Positions 61,966 through 64,000 of a DNA stretch of 64,000 bases are shown here, in pieces. The position numbers were made by a program, and so were the translations under genes. This DNA is from Myxococcales bacterium (GTDB lineage: Bacteria; Myxococcota_A; Polyangia; Polyangiales; Houyiibacteriaceae). The notes under the pieces were generated by a model. It had not been told where the DNA came from, searched no databases, and saw only the letters and a list, made by a program, of their open reading frames with translations. Each line of letters opens with the position of its first letter. Within the stretch, counting starts at the first letter, position 1. The stretch is taken from the NCBI GenBank assembly GCA_029863605.1, contig JAOTVB010000005.1, forward strand, positions 124,001-188,000, read 5' to 3'.

Positions 61966-61993
61966 AGGATAAGCTCTCTTGACGTTTCGTCAA
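61966..61993 (-). promoter_or_regulatory. TetR promoter with operator palindrome
   Basis: On the minus strand TTGACG (61988-61993) and TATCCT (61966-61971) are separated by 16 bases. The perfect 15-bp palindrome TTGACG-TTT-CGTCAA (61979-61993) covers the -35, a good candidate TetR operator for autorepression. Confidence 0.6.
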
Positions 61994-62063
61994 TAGCAAA
62001 AAGACGAATCTGCTGAATCGTCGCAACTAGCTGAAATTGTTGTCTTCATAGCCGCCGGTACGG

Positions 62064-62954
62064 CTACCAGCTGCTGGAAGAGCCCCCGCCGCCGAAGCTT
62101 CCCCCGCCGCCCGAAAAACCCCCACCGCTGGAGAACCCTCCCCCGCCCGAAGACCACGAGCCGCCCGACCAATGCGGGAACCGTCCCCCCTTGCCTCGCT
62201 TCTGCTTTTTGCGGCGCCGACCGAACAAGGACCAGACGATCGGGGCGCCGATCAGCCAGAGGGCGACCGACAGGGGGCCTGCCCAAGCGCCGATCGCGGT
62301 GACGCCGCCGATGAGCATGAACGGGATCAGGAAGAAATACAGAAACCACTGAAATGGATTGGTGCCGATCACCACGAACACGAAAGGGATCAAGAACAGG
62401 AACCAAAGCACACCGAAGAATCGCGGCGGCATATCGGTCTGCAAGTTGCTTGAGCTCGGCGGGGGAAGTGTGCTCGTGCCCCGGATCAGGCCGTCGATCG
62501 CGTCGATCGCGCGCTCCACACCGCCATCGAAGTCACCGGCGCGAAAGCTCGGCCGCAGGATCTGGTCCAGGATCCGCTTCGACATCACGTCGCTCAGTAC
62601 GGGCTCGAGCCCATAACCGACCTCGAGGCGCATCTTGCGATCATTCTTCGCAATGAGAAGGAGCGCGCCGTCGTCCTGTTCGGCTCGGCCGAGCTCCCAG
62701 GTTTCGGCGACCCGCAGGCTGTACTCCTCGAGCTGCTCGCCCTCGAGCGTGTCGATCGTGAGCACCACGACTTGGGCTCCCGTCTCTTCCTCGAGCTTCG
62801 CCAGTCGTTCGTCGATGCGCCCTTCTGCCGCCGGCGAGAGCAGCCCCGCGTAGTCGTTGATTCGACCCGAGAGATCGGGGACAGCGAGAGCGAGAGCGGT
62901 GAGCGAGACCGACCACCAGACGAGCAAGGCGAGGGCCGGTCGGGCTCTAGTCAC
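62064..62954 (-). CDS. TPM-domain protein (YgcG-like), Gly/Ser-rich tail
   Basis: A 296-residue membrane protein. A signal peptide-like start (ALLVWWSVSLTALALA) precedes a TPM domain (about 27-160; LSGRINDYAGLLSPAAEGRI, EEETGAQVVVLTIDTLEGE, NDRKMRLEVGYGLE). Then two membrane segments follow (about 180-245) and a Gly/Ser-rich tail. TPM proteins (TLP18.3/Psb32/MOLO-1) are often encoded with lemA, as here. Molecular role not established. Confidence 0.85.
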   Translation of the reverse strand: MTRARPALALLVWWSVSLTALALAVPDLSGRINDYAGLLSPAAEGRIDERLAKLEEETGAQVVVLTIDTLEGEQLEEYSLRVAETWELGRAEQDDGALLLIAKNDRKMRLEVGYGLEPVLSDVMSKRILDQILRPSFRAGDFDGGVERAIDAIDGLIRGTSTLPPPSSSNLQTDMPPRFFGVLWFLFLIPFVFVVIGTNPFQWFLYFFLIPFMLIGGVTAIGAWAGPLSVALWLIGAPIVWSLFGRRRKKQKRGKGGRFPHWSGGSWSSGGGGFSSGGGFSGGGGSFGGGGSSSSW

Positions 62955-63600
62955 GGCGAAACCTCGGCTCGTTGGACAACTGGTTCGCAGCGTCGACGGC
63001 TACACCATGCTCGCTCAAGAGATCGGCGCACCGCTCCACTGCATGGATCAACGCCGGCGCTGGCGTCGCCCGACGGATCCCCAATGCCAGCTCATCAGAG
63101 ACTTCGACCCAGGCCGTGTCGTCGACCCGCTCGTTGATCCCTTGATCTGCAAGGATCACGACCTGATGTTCGAACAGCGCGACAAAGATCAGGACGCCAG
63201 TGCGTTCACGAGTCGCGAAGACCTGCTCTTCCAGGAATGCCTCGGCCGCGCGGCCTTCCACCCGGCTGTTGACCGCTTCGTCATCGATCAACCGGCGAGC
63301 GATATTGTCGAAACGGCTTGCGATCCATCCAACCAGCAAGCCGAGCTGCAGCCCGATCAACATCCACGCGTAGTCGGGCGCCCCCCAGCCACCGAAGCGC
63401 CAAATCGCAGCAGCTGCACACAACGCGCCCACGGCTCCCCCGATCAGCGCTGCTTTCCATGCCACCTCGGGATGGGGATCACAGCGCTCGGCCACATAGA
63501 CGACGAGCTCTCCGGAGGTCCTGCGCTCCGCGGCCGCTGTGGCCTCACGGATCGCGTCGCGGTCGGCCTCCGAAAAAAAGCTTTCGATTCGCCGGGGCAC
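62947..63600 (-). CDS. TPM-domain membrane protein
   Basis: A 217-residue protein with a TPM-like domain interrupted by two membrane segments: FFSEADRDAIREATAAAERRTSGELVVYV at the start, hydrophobic segments at about 45-85, then RTGVLIFVALFEHQVVILADQGIN and DLLSEHGV. It overlaps the next TPM gene by 8 bases and lies 8 bases after lemA on the same strand. It is a typical lemA-TPM-TPM set. Confidence 0.83.
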   Translation of the reverse strand: MPRRIESFFSEADRDAIREATAAAERRTSGELVVYVAERCDPHPEVAWKAALIGGAVGALCAAAAIWRFGGWGAPDYAWMLIGLQLGLLVGWIASRFDNIARRLIDDEAVNSRVEGRAAEAFLEEQVFATRERTGVLIFVALFEHQVVILADQGINERVDDTAWVEVSDELALGIRRATPAPALIHAVERCADLLSEHGVAVDAANQLSNEPRFRRD

Positions 63601-63608
63601 GGCGCGCG

Positions 63609-64000
63609 CTAGAACTCGACCTTTGGTGGCTCTTCTGCCCCCGGGATCGCCTCGAAGTACGGCTTGTCGCCAAAGCCCATGATGTTCGCGAGAAGAATGG
63701 TGGGGAACCGACGCCGGGTCTTGTTGTAATCCAGGGTCGCATCGTTGAAGCGCTTTCGCTCCACGCTGATTCGATTCTCGGTGCCTTCGAGCTGCGCCTG
63801 AAGGTCTCGGAAGGCCTCGGTCGCCTTGAGCTCGGGGTACTTTTCCACCACGACGAGCAACCTCGACAGTGCCGAAGACAGCTGAGATTGCGCCGCCTCG
63901 AACTGCTGGAGTTGGGCGGCATCCGGCGCCGACTCGAAGTTGATCTGCCCAACCTTCGCTCGGGCTTCTACGACTTGCGTAAACGTGTCTTTCTCGAACT
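63609..64000 (-). CDS. lemA: LemA-family protein, N-terminus beyond window
   Basis: The readable 130 residues show the LemA helical bundle: AQLQQFEAAQSQLSSALSRLLVVVEKYPELKATEAFRDLQAQLEGTENRI and KRFNDATLDYNKTRRRFPT in outline. The N-terminal membrane helix and start lie beyond base 64000. LemA proteins are membrane-anchored helical proteins of unclear function. The C-terminus ends EEPPKVEF. Confidence 0.9.
   Translation of the reverse strand, partial: FEKDTFTQVVEARAKVGQINFESAPDAAQLQQFEAAQSQLSSALSRLLVVVEKYPELKATEAFRDLQAQLEGTENRISVERKRFNDATLDYNKTRRRFPTILLANIMGFGDKPYFEAIPGAEEPPKVEF

Overview
The window looks like chromosomal DNA of a high-GC member of the Myxococcota (former deltaproteobacterial myxobacteria), probably an uncultured or metagenome-assembled lineage. 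Signs are a small ribbon-helix-helix-like protein of the TIGR04563 type, a CarD/CdnL regulator, several FHA and zinc-ribbon proteins, a DUF4388 protein, membrane-anchored Ser/Thr kinase signalling, lipoproteins with long Gly/Thr/Ala/Ser linkers, DUF4215-type Cys-rich repeats, and C-termini of the myxosortase (MYXO-CTERM) type. All functions are inferred from motifs read by eye; no database search was possible.

Region 1 (1-24.5 kb) is mainly conserved chromosome. It has an alpha/beta hydrolase, two translationally coupled zinc-ribbon/FHA proteins, a DUF72-like gene coupled to an RqcH/NFACT-like gene, a Lys/Arg-rich histone H1-like protein, cdnL, an RNase G/E gene followed by a PilZ gene, an FHA-DUF4388 gene, a large exported metalloprotease-like/TolB-like/beta-barrel protein, and the classical translation block rpsB-tsf-pyrH-frr with an HTTM membrane protein downstream. 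A cardiolipin-synthase-like gene, a putative outer-membrane protein and a metabolic block pgeF-accD-folC-hemE follow.

Region 2 (about 25-50 kb) is an accessory, rearranged region. It starts at a tRNA-Leu gene whose promoter and 5' half are duplicated upstream and whose 3' end recurs twice downstream (25.44 and 32.43 kb), bracketing a 7-kb segment with a 1721-residue Cys-rich/calcium-repeat surface protein. Beyond it lie gene relics (CocE C-terminal piece, Y2 transposase piece, tRNA-Glu relic, a 5'-truncated Cys-rich gene), three copies of an 83-84 bp dispersed repeat, and a pair of about 30-bp direct repeats. Intact genes here mostly encode exported proteins: a bacterial lysyl oxidase with both cofactor-forming residues, Gly-rich-linker lipoproteins, small Cys-rich proteins and an M19-like lipoprotein. 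A GT-C-type membrane glycosyltransferase and a large hybrid histidine kinase with a CxxCH sensor domain are also present.

Region 3 (50-64 kb) returns to compact operons: two small membrane proteins with an ATC-hydrolase-like/membrane fusion and a dehalogenase-like hydrolase; a kinase, an ECF sigma factor and a small anti-sigma-like protein joined by ATGA overlaps; a sulfotransferase; a MOSC protein; a TetR-desaturase pair with a palindrome on its promoter; and a lemA-TPM-TPM operon that runs off the window end.
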